A DNA stretch of 64,000 nt from the NCBI GenBank assembly GCA_016124525.1, contig WGNO01000005.1, positions 1 through 64,000 on the forward strand, written 5' to 3'. The stretch is from Nostoc sp. RI_552. Lineage in GTDB: Bacteria > Cyanobacteriota > Cyanobacteriia > Cyanobacteriales > Nostocaceae. The first letter of the stretch is position 1. Every line of letters begins with the position of its first letter. A model generated the notes under the pieces. That model saw only the letters and a program-made list of their open reading frames with translations. It did no database searches and was not told where the DNA came from. This document shows, in pieces, positions 36,545 through 46,043 of the stretch. Both the position numbers and the translations under genes were made by a program.

Positions 36545-37798
36545 TTATACTTGGCAATCAGCTAGTGCTATGGCCAGTTCTTGAGCATTTTGGTAGCGAT
36601 CGCGGGGCAAATGCTGGGTAACCCGCTCAATAACTTCTCTTAGTTTAGGAGTAATTGTGGGCATCTTAGCCAAATCAAACCTGGAAGTTTGTCCTCGGTA
36701 ACGATGAAACTTGAAAGGATTTTCGCCTGTGAGCAGAAAAATCAAGGTTGGCCCGATGGCATACAAATCAGATTGAGTTAAGGGTTTTCCGCGTTCTTGT
36801 TCGGGGGCGCAGTAACCCTCTGCACCAATCCGAGTGCCTGGTGTAGTCCCAATTTCCTTGACAGCGCCAAAATCCAACACTACTATCCGATTATTCGAAT
36901 TCCGCACCATCAGGTTAGCTGGTTTGATATCACGGTGTATTAGTGGTGGGTTTTGGCTGTGGAGATATTGTAATATGTCGCAGGTTTGAATCATCCAATC
37001 GATGGCCTGGCTAGGTGTAACAGGACCAGTGGCATACACTTTTTTTTCTAAATCCTGTCCATGAACCAATTCCATGGCCAAGTATTTTTTGCCATCCACT
37101 ACAAAAAAATCGTAATACTTGGGAATCCCCGAATGATGAAGGGATCTGAGAGTATGCGCCTCCCGTTTAAATAATTCTTGGGCTTTGGCAATTTTAGCCA
37201 TGTCAGCATTCATTTGTTTTAAAACCAACAACTGTGGTTTTCCTTCAATTCCACCTGCTGCATGCCAAGCCAGATAAGTAGTACCCATACCTCCCTGTCC
37301 TAAAGTTCGTAATACCTGATATTGGCGAATTTTTTGTTGAACTGAAAGAGGTTGACCGCAATGAATACAAAATAGATTGTTCGGTGAATTGCCTTCGTGA
37401 TTGCAACCGTAGGCTAAATTAGCCCATGTGTTTTCTTTCGCCTCGCTACCTTGAGGCGATAGCTTTAAAGTATCTGGTATGTCCTGCAATTGGAATTGTA
37501 ATATTGGTCCTCCCTGTGCCAGTTGCAGCAAGCAATTATCCGCTAAATTACACTGAAGGACAAGGATACCGTCTACAAAAGTGCCATTAGTGCCTTGACT
37601 AATCATCTGCCAAGAAGGAACATTTTTATTTTTGGCAAAATTAACTCGCCTCAGTTCCAAGTGGTGCCGCGAAACCAAACTATCAGATAAAACCACATCA
37701 TTATCCACCGCGCGACCAATGCGAATTACGGAGGAATTTTCAAAGTACCACTGCTGGAGTGGCGTTTTTTGCGGTTCTAACAGAGTCAGAATAACCAC
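36545..37798 (-). CDS. FHA-zinc-ribbon-serine/threonine protein kinase
   Basis: 417 residues. FHA phosphothreonine-binding domain at the N-terminus (VIRIGRAVDNDVVLSDSLVS, then RHHLEL, 23-50), then a short zinc ribbon (GCNHEGN...FCIHCGQP, 131-150), then a Hanks-type kinase: Gly-rich loop GQGGMG (168-173), Lys194, HRDIKPANL (288-296) and DFG (309-311). All catalytic residues are present. Start GTG at 37798. It follows the PP2C gene on the same strand after 94 bases, so kinase and phosphatase probably act on one pathway, with the FHA domain reading phosphothreonines. No membrane segment, so cytoplasmic. Confidence 0.92.
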   Translation of the reverse strand: MVILTLLEPQKTPLQQWYFENSSVIRIGRAVDNDVVLSDSLVSRHHLELRRVNFAKNKNVPSWQMISQGTNGTFVDGILVLQCNLADNCLLQLAQGGPILQFQLQDIPDTLKLSPQGSEAKENTWANLAYGCNHEGNSPNNLFCIHCGQPLSVQQKIRQYQVLRTLGQGGMGTTYLAWHAAGGIEGKPQLLVLKQMNADMAKIAKAQELFKREAHTLRSLHHSGIPKYYDFFVVDGKKYLAMELVHGQDLEKKVYATGPVTPSQAIDWMIQTCDILQYLHSQNPPLIHRDIKPANLMVRNSNNRIVVLDFGAVKEIGTTPGTRIGAEGYCAPEQERGKPLTQSDLYAIGPTLIFLLTGENPFKFHRYRGQTSRFDLAKMPTITPKLREVIERVTQHLPRDRYQNAQELAIALADCQV

Positions 37799-37892
37799 AA
37801 TAGGACCTGCATGAACTGAAAATTAGGTTTTAGAATTGGAGGTGGGGAAATAGTTCACGACTTCCCACTTTTTATGTATTTTATATGTATTT

Positions 37893-39878
37893 TTAACTGT
37901 TATGTGATTCCCCATAATTTGGGCAAAGTTTAATCCGAACAATTATAGCAGTAATATTGTCGTGACCATTATATTGGTTAGCTAAATCAATTAATTCTGT
38001 AACTCCCTGTTCCAAATTAGCACCAGAACTTAGTAGGGGAACCAAAAGATTCTTGCCATGAATTTCCAATAATTCATTATCCGATAAACCATCCGATACC
38101 AGGATGAAAAGGCTATCTTCAGTAATCTCGAGAAATTCTACATCGGGATAAACCGAGTTTTGATCACGAGGACCCAAGGCTTGAGTTAATTGATAGGCAT
38201 CTGGACGAGCATAGGCTATGCTAGGCTCCACTCCCCGATAAATTTCTCGTTGACCTACTTCATGATCTACAGTGATTTGTTCTAATCCCTGCTGGTGTGT
38301 GAAGCGGTAAAGGCGACTATCTCCCACATGGGCCACTGCTGCTTGAGTACCTTGAATTAAGAGCATAACCAACGTAGTGCCCATGCGATTGATACCCGCA
38401 CGAGATTCTTGTTGATTTACCTCATAAATTGCTTCATTAGCTAAATATACTGCCTCATAGAGCATATTTTGGCTCGGTATTTGGTCACTAATCCAATGTT
38501 GAGCAAAATATTCCCTGAGAGTAGTAACAGCCAACTCGCTTGCTACCTCACCCCCTGCATGTCCACCCATACCATCACAGAGAATATACAAACCACGGGC
38601 TTGTACAACACGCTTATGGGGCAATTCCTGCTTGTAAATTTTTGTGTCAATACCAAAGGAGTCCTCATTGTGATTGCGTTGACTACCTACATCAGTGAGT
38701 CCGGCATCATCCAAACTACTCAATTGCATTGAGAGTACAATAGTTGGTACATTATCCTTGTCGCCAGAAACATCTTCTAAATCATCTAACTGCAAAATCG
38801 TGGGTGCAGTGGTACTTGTTTCTTCCATCGGATCAGAAGTTGTCATCATGGGTGTTTCTAATTCAGTAGCGATTTCTTCTATACGCCATCGCAACTGCTC
38901 AACTGTCTGAATTTTATCTGATTCCAAATCTTCTAAAACGTTTATTATGGAACCAAATTGAGTGCATTGGGACTGTCTATATAGTGTCTGCCAAACTTGA
39001 CCCAATGCTTTAATTGTTAAAGGCTTTCTGGCAAGTATTTTTCCTTGACCCTCTCGAGAGCATGCCATATTCGGCTGTTGATTGATTGATTCTACATATA
39101 AGCGCTGTAGTGCTAGTGTTTGGTCTTGATCTAAGCGCAGATTGGACAAATCCAACAAGCTTTGACGACAATTTACTGTTTCTAATAAAGTCCAGAGTTT
39201 TGTCATCCGATACATGCAGTCTAGGATTTGTAAGGTAGAGGTTGTTTCAGCTTGCCATAAGTCAAGTAGATATTGCCAATCTGAACGGTCTTCAATGAGT
39301 AGCACCTGCATATCATACTGTTGCCAGACATCATGAATTGCTGGTATGCTTGGGTGACTTGGGGACTGCAAGATAATATAAGCCTGAGCAAGGTGAGAAA
39401 TTCCACTGAGTTCAACTGATGGCTGTTGCCCATTGGCTAGCATGACCTCAATCGGCGATATTTGGTATGGCTGACAGTCCAAGACTTTCACCGATATTTC
39501 CGCATTGGAGATATTTTCCTTTACATCTGGTAGCGATTCTAGCAGTTGATAACGTTGTTTTGGGTCTAAATAAGAACCTATTGTCAGTTGTAATAAAGAG
39601 ATAGCCGAAGTATAGGCGGTTTCTGGAACATCTTGTTCTTTAGTCCTGTGTTCTTTTTCATTCCCAATTCTCAGTTCGCAGTTCCCAGTCTCAGATTTAG
39701 TGATAATTGCCTGCCAAACTGTCCCGCACTCAGCCCCACAGTTATGACAAAGTTGTGCATTTACAGGCACTTCGGTACTGCACTCTGGGCAAACCTTATG
39801 GGTCAGGGACGCACCACAGCTTTGACAGAATTTGTTAGCACTGGGGTTTTCAAATTTACACTGAGGGCACATCAGCAT
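37893..39878 (-). CDS. PP2C-type phosphatase with N-terminal double zinc ribbon
   Basis: 661 residues. Four CxxC pairs (4/7, 18/21, 30/33, 44/47) form a double zinc ribbon. The middle (about 90-340) is a helical region without a recognised domain, possibly a degenerate kinase-like fold (DLSNLRLDQDQTLALQRLY). The C-terminal PP2C domain (from about 390) has VGSQRNHNEDSFG, LYILCDGMGGHAGGE, MGTTLVMLLI, AHVGDSRLYRF and GHDNITAIIV, so the metal-binding Asp residues are intact. Known architecture in filamentous cyanobacteria, usually paired with a kinase as here. It should counter the neighbouring kinase; this is inferred from adjacency. Confidence 0.9.
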   Translation of the reverse strand: MLMCPQCKFENPSANKFCQSCGASLTHKVCPECSTEVPVNAQLCHNCGAECGTVWQAIITKSETGNCELRIGNEKEHRTKEQDVPETAYTSAISLLQLTIGSYLDPKQRYQLLESLPDVKENISNAEISVKVLDCQPYQISPIEVMLANGQQPSVELSGISHLAQAYIILQSPSHPSIPAIHDVWQQYDMQVLLIEDRSDWQYLLDLWQAETTSTLQILDCMYRMTKLWTLLETVNCRQSLLDLSNLRLDQDQTLALQRLYVESINQQPNMACSREGQGKILARKPLTIKALGQVWQTLYRQSQCTQFGSIINVLEDLESDKIQTVEQLRWRIEEIATELETPMMTTSDPMEETSTTAPTILQLDDLEDVSGDKDNVPTIVLSMQLSSLDDAGLTDVGSQRNHNEDSFGIDTKIYKQELPHKRVVQARGLYILCDGMGGHAGGEVASELAVTTLREYFAQHWISDQIPSQNMLYEAVYLANEAIYEVNQQESRAGINRMGTTLVMLLIQGTQAAVAHVGDSRLYRFTHQQGLEQITVDHEVGQREIYRGVEPSIAYARPDAYQLTQALGPRDQNSVYPDVEFLEITEDSLFILVSDGLSDNELLEIHGKNLLVPLLSSGANLEQGVTELIDLANQYNGHDNITAIIVRIKLCPNYGESHNS

Positions 39879-40099
39879 AGTGGAAGTTCCTTCATTCCCG
39901 TTCCAAGCTGCTTCTAGTCACTAATATCCAAAGTGCCACAATTAGTAGCCCCTGCCTAGAGTAAAAGTACAATAAATCCTGGTTTAGCCAATGATTTTTG
40001 GTAGCAGAATTAATTATGAGTTACATTAGGCTAATCTTTTAAATGATGGCAGCTAACTTTTCTTCTCATTGCCCTGAGTCAAGGTGAAGAATTCTAGCT

Positions 40100-40729
40100 T
40101 CACTTTACCCTGGTAGTAATAGCCCTAGATAGTTGTTTGTACTTTTTAGGCAAACTATGCAACAATTTGAGTTCTGAGGGCATAAGGTGACGCCACTGAC
40201 CCAGCTGTAAACCATTGAGATTGAGATGGGCTATGCTGACCCTGACTAATCGCAACGTAGGAAATCCTACAGTCGCAGTCATTCGCCGCACTTGACGATT
40301 TTTTCCTTCAGTCAATGTCATTTCTAACCAAGACGTAGGGATACTCTTGCGAAATCTAATTGGCGGGTTACGTTCAGGAAGATGGGGATGTTCTAAAAAC
40401 AATCTTACTTGCGCTGGTTGAGTGCGGTAATTTTGAATTTCCACACCCATTTGTAACTTGTTGAGAGCATCTGCACTAGGAATACCCTCTACTTGCACCC
40501 AGTAAGTGCGTTGATGTCCAAAACAGGGATGAGCGAGGCGATGTTGCAATTGTCCATCATTGGTCAATAATAATAAACCTTCGCTATCCCAATCTAAACG
40601 TCCCACAGGATAAACATCGGGAACCGGGATATAATCCTTTAGGGTATTATGTTTAGATGTTTCCTGGGTAAATTGACTCAGAACTCCATAGGGTTTATAA
40701 AAAAGAATATATCGATAATGGTTAGCCAT
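40100..40729 (-). CDS. 23S rRNA pseudouridine synthase, RluE type
   Basis: 209 residues. RsuA/RluB/E/F family: [14 protein letters not shown] opening, catalytic Asp in [18 protein letters not shown], and [12 protein letters not shown] near the C-terminus. No N-terminal S4 domain, and the size fits RluE (helix 83-type position in E. coli 23S rRNA). The exact target in this organism is inferred from family only. Confidence 0.9.
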   Translation of the reverse strand: MANHYRYILFYKPYGVLSQFTQETSKHNTLKDYIPVPDVYPVGRLDWDSEGLLLLTNDGQLQHRLAHPCFGHQRTYWVQVEGIPSADALNKLQMGVEIQNYRTQPAQVRLFLEHPHLPERNPPIRFRKSIPTSWLEMTLTEGKNRQVRRMTATVGFPTLRLVRVSIAHLNLNGLQLGQWRHLMPSELKLLHSLPKKYKQLSRAITTRVK

Positions 40730-40903
40730 TAGTTGTTAGTTGTTGCTCATAAGTCAATTTTAATTCCATTGACCTGGGCCCCGACCTGTGAGAAAAATTC
40801 CCAAACATTGAGGACAACCATCCTCAAAAACTAATAATTTAACTCATAAATGATTAACATTCCCACCCGTATTACTAACCGGGGTGGTACAATTTCACTC
40901 ATG

Positions 40904-40978
40904 CTAGGGGTGCCTGAACATTCAGGCTGAGATCACACCCTTAACACCTGAGTCTGGCTAATACCAGCGGAGGGAAGC
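40904..40978 (+). ncRNA. TPP riboswitch (THI element) of thiC
   Basis: The conserved core is easy to read: AGGGGTGCC, GGCTGAGATCACACCC, ACACCTGAGTCTGG, then AATACCAGCGGAGGGAAG. These are the pyrimidine- and pyrophosphate-sensing arms. It ends about 20 bases before the thiC ATG, consistent with thiamine-dependent control of translation initiation. No terminator hairpin with a T run is seen between it and thiC. Confidence 0.97.
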
Positions 40979-40998
40979 TGTTTATCGAGGAATTCAAT

Positions 40999-42372
40999 AT
41001 GCGGACAGAATGGGTTGCCAAGCGTCACGGACAAAGTAATGTAACTCAAATGCATTACGCACGCCAGGGTGTTCTTACTGAAGAAATGTGCTATGTGGCC
41101 AAGCGGGAAAATCTACCTGCTGATCTCATTCGTGAAGAAGTGGCGCGGGGACGGATGATTATTCCCGCTAACATTAATCACACTAACCTGGAACCGATGT
41201 GCATTGGCATCGCTTCTAAATGTAAAGTCAATGCTAATATTGGCGCTTCTCCCAACTCTTCCAATCTTCAAGAAGAAGTAGATAAGTTAAATCTCGCCGT
41301 GAAATATGGTGCTGATACCGTGATGGATTTGTCCACAGGTGGTGGTAACTTAGATGAAATTCGCACTGCTATTATTAATGCCTCATCTGTTCCCATTGGC
41401 ACAGTACCAGTTTACCAAGCTTTGGAAAGTGTCCACGGCAAAATTGAAAATCTCACCGCCGATGACTTTCTTAACATTATTGAAAAACACGCCCAACAAG
41501 GTGTAGATTATCAAACTATCCACGCCGGGATTTTAATTGAACATTTACCTTTGGTGAAAAACCGTATTACTGGTATTGTGTCCCGTGGTGGTGGTATTTT
41601 GGCGCGGTGGATGCTACACCACCACAAACAAAACCCTCTATATACCCACTTTCGAGACATCATTGATATTTTCAAAAGATACGATGTTTCCTTCAGTTTG
41701 GGAGATTCCCTCCGTCCTGGCTGTACTCATGATGCCTCAGATGCTGCACAATTGGCAGAACTTAAAACCCTCGGACAGCTAACCCGCAAGGCTTGGGAAG
41801 ATGATGTACAGGTGATGGTCGAAGGACCTGGACACGTACCAATGGATCAAATTGAGTTCAATGTCCGCAAACAAATGGAAGAGTGTTCAGAAGCACCTTT
41901 CTATGTGTTGGGACCTTTGGTAACAGATATTGCTCCCGGTTATGACCATATTACCTCCGCCATTGGGGCAGCTATGGCTGGCTGGTATGGTACAGCTATG
42001 CTCTGTTATGTCACACCTAAAGAACATTTGGGTTTACCGAATGCTGAAGATGTGCGCAATGGTTTGATTGCTTATAAAATAGCGGCTCATGCTGCGGATA
42101 TTGCTAGACATCGCCCCGGTGCAAGAGACATAGATGATGAACTTTCTAAAGCCCGTTATAACTTTGATTGGAATCGTCAGTTTGAGTTGGCTTTAGACCC
42201 GGAAAGGGCTAAGGAATATCACGATGAAACTCTACCAGCAGATATTTATAAAACTGCTGAGTTTTGTTCTATGTGTGGTCCTAAGTTCTGTCCGATGCAA
42301 ACCAAAGTTGATGCTGATGCTTTGACTGAACTTGAGAAGTTCTTGGCGAAGGAACCTGTAGGTCAGGGTTAA
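40999..42372 (+). CDS. thiC: Phosphomethylpyrimidine synthase
   Basis: 457-residue radical-SAM enzyme making HMP-phosphate from AIR in thiamine synthesis. The 4Fe-4S motif CSMCGPKFC is intact at the C-terminus, with the usual MCIG, ANIGASP, MDLSTGG, SRGGGI, GDSLRPG and EGPGHVP blocks before it. It is the short bacterial form without the extra N-terminal domain. Repressed by TPP through the upstream riboswitch. Followed by a strong hairpin. Confidence 0.97.
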   Translation: MRTEWVAKRHGQSNVTQMHYARQGVLTEEMCYVAKRENLPADLIREEVARGRMIIPANINHTNLEPMCIGIASKCKVNANIGASPNSSNLQEEVDKLNLAVKYGADTVMDLSTGGGNLDEIRTAIINASSVPIGTVPVYQALESVHGKIENLTADDFLNIIEKHAQQGVDYQTIHAGILIEHLPLVKNRITGIVSRGGGILARWMLHHHKQNPLYTHFRDIIDIFKRYDVSFSLGDSLRPGCTHDASDAAQLAELKTLGQLTRKAWEDDVQVMVEGPGHVPMDQIEFNVRKQMEECSEAPFYVLGPLVTDIAPGYDHITSAIGAAMAGWYGTAMLCYVTPKEHLGLPNAEDVRNGLIAYKIAAHAADIARHRPGARDIDDELSKARYNFDWNRQFELALDPERAKEYHDETLPADIYKTAEFCSMCGPKFCPMQTKVDADALTELEKFLAKEPVGQG

Positions 42373-42387
42373 GTCAACTATCATTAA

Positions 42388-42420
42388 ATATCGTTGCTGG
42401 GTGCAACCCAGTAACGATAT
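42388..42420 (+). terminator. Strong hairpin after thiC
   Basis: ATATCGTT-G-CTGGGT, loop GCA, ACCCAG-T-AACGATAT: 15 bp with one G-T pair. It lies 15 bases after thiC. There is no T run, so it may protect the 3' end as much as terminate. Confidence 0.6.
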
Positions 42421-42483
42421 TGGTGTCGAGGTTAACTGTGCACCAAACCAAATTCTGATATTCAAGTTAAATCCTAAAAATCA

Positions 42484-42651
42484 ATGAGTGAAGCAATTAA
42501 ATGGACTGCTGAAGCTGAGGCTAAACTCAAGGAAATTCCTTTTTTTGTCCGTCCCTTTGCCCGCAAAAAAATTGAAACTTATGCTGGAGAGAATAGTATA
42601 TTTTTAATTACTCTGGAAGTTTACGAACTGGTTAAAAAACAATTTAACTAG
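42484..42651 (+). CDS. Stand-alone PCP_red-domain mini-protein
   Basis: 55 residues: MSEAIKWTAEAEAKLKEIPF, FVRPFARKKIETYA, then a short C-terminus (ITLEVYELVKKQF). This is the PCP_red domain normally found at the C-terminus of ChlB, the light-independent protochlorophyllide reductase subunit, where it closes over the substrate. As an independent small protein it is common in cyanobacteria, role unknown. It follows thiC on the same strand after a hairpin. No strong ribosome-binding site. Confidence 0.8.
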   Translation: MSEAIKWTAEAEAKLKEIPFFVRPFARKKIETYAGENSIFLITLEVYELVKKQFN

Positions 42652-43136
42652 AATTTTAACTAATATGATTTGTAGCACAACTACAGTTCAATCTCACGCA
42701 TGGTCGCAAAGAGTTTTTATGAGTGTTTATGATACGGCGGATTTCACCTGGGTGAGGTATACCTGTAGAGTAAATATGTGGGTAGTACAAGATTTTTATT
42801 ATTCATTTGTGTAGTTTATTTATCTGTAATATGGTTTAAGTAATTAAATTGTTTTGATATGAGATATCTATTTAAAAATAATCTGTTAGAAGTTTTAGCC
42901 GACAGAGGAAAATTAAAATGGGATATTTCCAGAACTGCTTACCTGTCAATACTACCGCGAATATCCTCTCAAATACTGTGTGAATAATGGGCGATCGCCT
43001 ATGCTAAAAGTGTCAAACTGACAAAGTATGATGCCTTGGGCGATCGCTTGGCAATGAAATAAAAGTAAGTGTATTTAGCTTGTTTATAATACAATCTAAT
43101 TATAGTTGTTTATTTAAACATCGAGGCTGGCTAAAA
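42652..43136. other. Intergenic region with repeat fragment and two HIP1 sites
   Basis: 485 bases without a gene. It contains the repeat copy at 42736-42806 that matches DNA around 58213-58306, and two GCGATCGC octamers at 42991-42998 and 43040-43047, just before the DNA methyltransferase gene. Confidence 0.5.
42736..42806 (+). repeat. Diverged repeat shared with 58213-58306
   Basis: Two 32-base blocks, GCGGATTTCACCTGGGTGAG... and TATGTGGGTAGTACAAGATT..., match the other locus at about 25 of 32 positions each. The other copy has about 24 extra bases between the blocks. Probably a scar of the same mobile element, since the 58-kb copy lies at the end of a transposase remnant. Confidence 0.5.
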
Positions 43137-44102
43137 GTGAACAGTTCTAACAGTTCATTAAACATGGTAGAACACTCTTCAAATATTGGAGTTGTAGAGC
43201 AACACGCCAGTCAAAAAGAATTACAACCTTTAACCAAAGGATTTCAACTGCAATACACACATCCTCACGGAAAACTTTATCAAGGTAATTCAATAGATTG
43301 GCTGGCGTCCCTTGAATCTGAAACTGTTGATTTGGTCTTTGCTGACCCACCTTATAATATTAAAAAAGCTGCATGGGATAATTTTGAGAATCAAGAGGAA
43401 TATATTGATTGGTCTATTCAATGGATTAGTGAAGCTTCACGTATTCTTAAGTCTACTGGCTCTCTTTATGTTTGTGGTTTTTCGGAAATACTAGCTGATT
43501 TAAAGTATCCTGCATCAAAGTATTTTAACAGTTGTCGTTGGTTAATTTGGCATTACAAAAATAAAGCTAACTTAGGTCATGATTGGGGACGTTCCCATGA
43601 AAGTATTATTCATTTTCGTAAATCTGATTTTGTTAAAATCAACATTGATGATGTGCGAATTCCTTATGGTGCACATACATTAAAATATCCCTCTCACCCA
43701 CAAGCAGAAACAAGCGCCTACGGAAAAGGAACAACGAAGAAACACAATAGCTGGACACCTCACCCAAAAGGTGCGAAGCCTAAAGATGTAATTGAGATTC
43801 CTACTACTTGTAATGGTATGGGTGAGAAAACACCCCATCCAACTCAAAAGCCAGAAGAATTGATCAGAAAATTCGTGCTTGCATCTTCTGAAAAAGGAAA
43901 TTTGATTGTTGATCCATTTTCAGGATCAGGAACAACTATCGTAGTTGCAGAACAACTTAATCGTTATTGGATGGGATGTGATCTCAGTGTTGAGTATAAC
44001 TATTGGGCAACTAAACGATTAGAAAATGTCCTTCCCATGACTAAAGAACAATGGATAGCCTTTGATCGTAAAAATGCAGAACGAAGGGACTCTATCAGAT
44101 GA
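43137..44102 (+). CDS. Orphan beta-class DNA methyltransferase (N6-adenine / N4-cytosine)
   Basis: About 321 residues. Catalytic motif ADPPYNIKKAAWDNF comes near the N-terminus and the AdoMet motif DPFSGSGTTIVVAEQ near the C-terminus, the order that defines beta-class enzymes. DPPY predicts amino-group methylation of A or C. There is no adjacent restriction gene, so it is probably a solitary regulatory or protective methylase, as found in Anabaena. I chose GTG at 43137 because GAGG lies about 10 bases upstream; a TTG at 43080 or ATG at 43164 are alternatives. Recognition sequence cannot be read. Convergent with pyrE. Confidence 0.9.
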   Translation: MNSSNSSLNMVEHSSNIGVVEQHASQKELQPLTKGFQLQYTHPHGKLYQGNSIDWLASLESETVDLVFADPPYNIKKAAWDNFENQEEYIDWSIQWISEASRILKSTGSLYVCGFSEILADLKYPASKYFNSCRWLIWHYKNKANLGHDWGRSHESIIHFRKSDFVKINIDDVRIPYGAHTLKYPSHPQAETSAYGKGTTKKHNSWTPHPKGAKPKDVIEIPTTCNGMGEKTPHPTQKPEELIRKFVLASSEKGNLIVDPFSGSGTTIVVAEQLNRYWMGCDLSVEYNYWATKRLENVLPMTKEQWIAFDRKNAERRDSIR

Positions 44103-44165
44103 GGGTAAAACATATGATCAATTATGCAGATTAGGGAGAGTCCCAGGGTGACCCTAATTCCCGAA

Positions 44166-44765
44166 CTACTGAGCTAACTCTTGATATCGTTGTTGAATAT
44201 CAGCAATTGTGAACACCGCCTGAAAGTTCAACCCCACAGACTGGTAAAACTCAGCCCCTCCTTGTAGTCTATCTACAAGTGAAATTACAGTATCAACTGT
44301 ATAACCAGCTTCGCGAAGACGCTCAACGGCTTTCATGGCTGATTTCCCTGTAGTGACTACATCTTCTAAAACCATGACTTTTGCGCCTTCTGGCAAATTA
44401 GGCCCTTCTATATATGCCCTTGTACCATGACCTTTAGCTTCTTTACGAATGATCAGGGCTGGTATGGGGCGATTTTCATAAGCCGAAACTACACTCACAG
44501 CCGACACGATCGGGTCTGCACCCAATGTTAAACCTGCTACAGCTTGGGTATCTGTAGGTAATAAGGATAAGAGAATGCGACCAATAGCTAAAGCCCCTTG
44601 GGGGTGGAGTGTTACCTGCTTACCGTTAATGTAGTAAGAACTGCTTTGTCCAGAAGAAAGGATAAAATTACCCTCTTGATAAGCGAGTTGGCAAAATAAA
44701 TCTAGTAGCTGCTGGTGGAGGGTGGTTAAATCAGCAGTGGCTGCACAAATATTTGATTTCGTCAA
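44166..44765 (-). CDS. pyrE: Orotate phosphoribosyltransferase
   Basis: 199 residues; joins orotate and PRPP to give OMP in pyrimidine synthesis. PRPP-binding motif VMVLEDVVTTGKSAM is intact, with the family FILSSGQSSSYYINGKQVTL and KEAKGHGT loop. No OMP decarboxylase fusion. Convergent with the methyltransferase; an inverted repeat (ATTAGGG 44130-44136 / CCCTAAT 44152-44158) lies between the stops. Confidence 0.95.
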   Translation of the reverse strand: MTKSNICAATADLTTLHQQLLDLFCQLAYQEGNFILSSGQSSSYYINGKQVTLHPQGALAIGRILLSLLPTDTQAVAGLTLGADPIVSAVSVVSAYENRPIPALIIRKEAKGHGTRAYIEGPNLPEGAKVMVLEDVVTTGKSAMKAVERLREAGYTVDTVISLVDRLQGGAEFYQSVGLNFQAVFTIADIQQRYQELAQ

Positions 44766-44928
44766 GGTTACAGTAGTATCCGTATTACAAAACAGGCACA
44801 GTTGTGTTACACCAAAGGTGGAACTGATGAGAGTTCTGAACTAGCATAAGTTAATATTTACCCAAAGGCAAAAACTCAAGTACATACAAGATGGCCTTGA
44901 ATGGAGTCTTGGGTCAGGAGTTAGAGAA

Positions 44929-45001
44929 TCCAGGGTGCAGGAGTTGAACCTGCCTTGGGCGAATTATGAGTTCGCTGCCTCAACCGCTCGGCCAACCCTG
45001 G
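44929..45001 (-). tRNA. trnI-CAU: tRNA-Ile(CAU) (lysidine-type, decodes AUA)
   Basis: Full cloverleaf on the minus strand: acceptor CCAGGGT / ACCCTGG, D arm GGCCGAGCGGTTGAGGC, anticodon stem GCGAA / TTCGC with loop CTCATAA, T arm GCAGG-TTCAACT-CCTGC. Anticodon CAT could mean Met or Ile2. The D arm and AACTCATAATT stem-loop closely resemble plastid trnI-CAU, not initiator or elongator Met, so TilS-modified Ile2 is my call. The 3' CCA is not encoded. Confidence 0.8.
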
Positions 45002-45195
45002 TTTAAATGCCATTGTAGCGTAATTTTGCCGATTGTGTGTACTCAACTTAGATATTTATAGTACATATTTCCTCGGAAATAGTGCAAACTAGTATTGATT
45101 AAGTTCCTTTAAGGATTGAAAAACATAGCTTCAATACTTTTCATCTTCAATACGCTTAGAATAAGGCAGAATTTTTCCGCAATGGCTTGTCAGCG

Positions 45196-45897
45196 ATGAA
45201 AATAAATTCCACTGTACTTCTAACCTTAATGTTGTTAATCCTCATGCTGGGTGCAGGTTCTGTGAGTGCGTTTTTAGGTTTTGAAATGGGTAGTTCAGCC
45301 CTCAAAGGTGTGACAACACCAGATGGCCGCCCCAGGACCAAATTTCCTGGTAGTAAGGCCAATAACTCTCCACAGTTAGGGGTGACACTACTGAAAGAAG
45401 ATGAGATCTTGAAAATTGTCAAAGCTCGAATTGAGGGTAAGACCAAGGCGGCTAAATCAGAAAAGTTAGAGGAAGATGACCAGGAAACCAAAACCAGTAA
45501 GCCGAAGCCCAAAGAAAAACCCCCAGCGGTGGTTGTAGAAAAACTTGAACCAGGATTTCCAATTATTGCTGAGAGTGAGGGTGTAACTTTTGCAGTGCAA
45601 TCTGTTCGCTACTCTGGGGGCGATTTACTCATGAGAGTGAATATGCAAAATCAAAGTAGTGATACTGTGCGCTTCTTGTATACTTTCTTAGATGTTAGTG
45701 ACGACAAAGGACGAACATTGAGTGCTAGCACGGACGGGTTACCAACTGAATTACCGGCTAAGAGCCCAGCTGTTTCAGGTACGGTAATTATTCCTACAGC
45801 TCTACTGGATGACGTGAATAAGATATCTCTTTCTCTAACAGACTATCCTGCTCAAAAACTGAAGCTAAAGGTGTTAGATGTTCCTGTAGAAAGGTAG
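45196..45897 (+). CDS. Membrane-anchored or secreted conserved cyanobacterial protein
   Basis: 233 residues from the ATG at 45196; a TTG nine bases earlier is less likely. A hydrophobic N-terminus (VLLTLMLLILMLGAGSVSAFLGF) serves as signal or anchor. Residues about 75-125 are Lys/Glu/Pro-rich and disordered (KSEKLEEDDQETKTSKPKPK). The C-terminal 100 residues look like a beta-sandwich (VTFAVQSVRYSGGDLLMRVN, FLYTFLDVSDDKG), similar to domains that package extracellular proteins. No function recognised. Located between trnI and the CNNM transporter. Confidence 0.7.
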   Translation: MKINSTVLLTLMLLILMLGAGSVSAFLGFEMGSSALKGVTTPDGRPRTKFPGSKANNSPQLGVTLLKEDEILKIVKARIEGKTKAAKSEKLEEDDQETKTSKPKPKEKPPAVVVEKLEPGFPIIAESEGVTFAVQSVRYSGGDLLMRVNMQNQSSDTVRFLYTFLDVSDDKGRTLSASTDGLPTELPAKSPAVSGTVIIPTALLDDVNKISLSLTDYPAQKLKLKVLDVPVER

Positions 45898-46043
45898 ATG
45901 GGGCTGGGTTTGGGGACTAGAAACTGGGAAGGAAAATTATTTTTCAATACCCGCTATCAAATTCCTGATACCCAAGACCTAATAGCTGACAATAAATTTC
46001 TCAGACTTAATCCCAGAATGGGGGCGTAATTTTTACACGAGCT

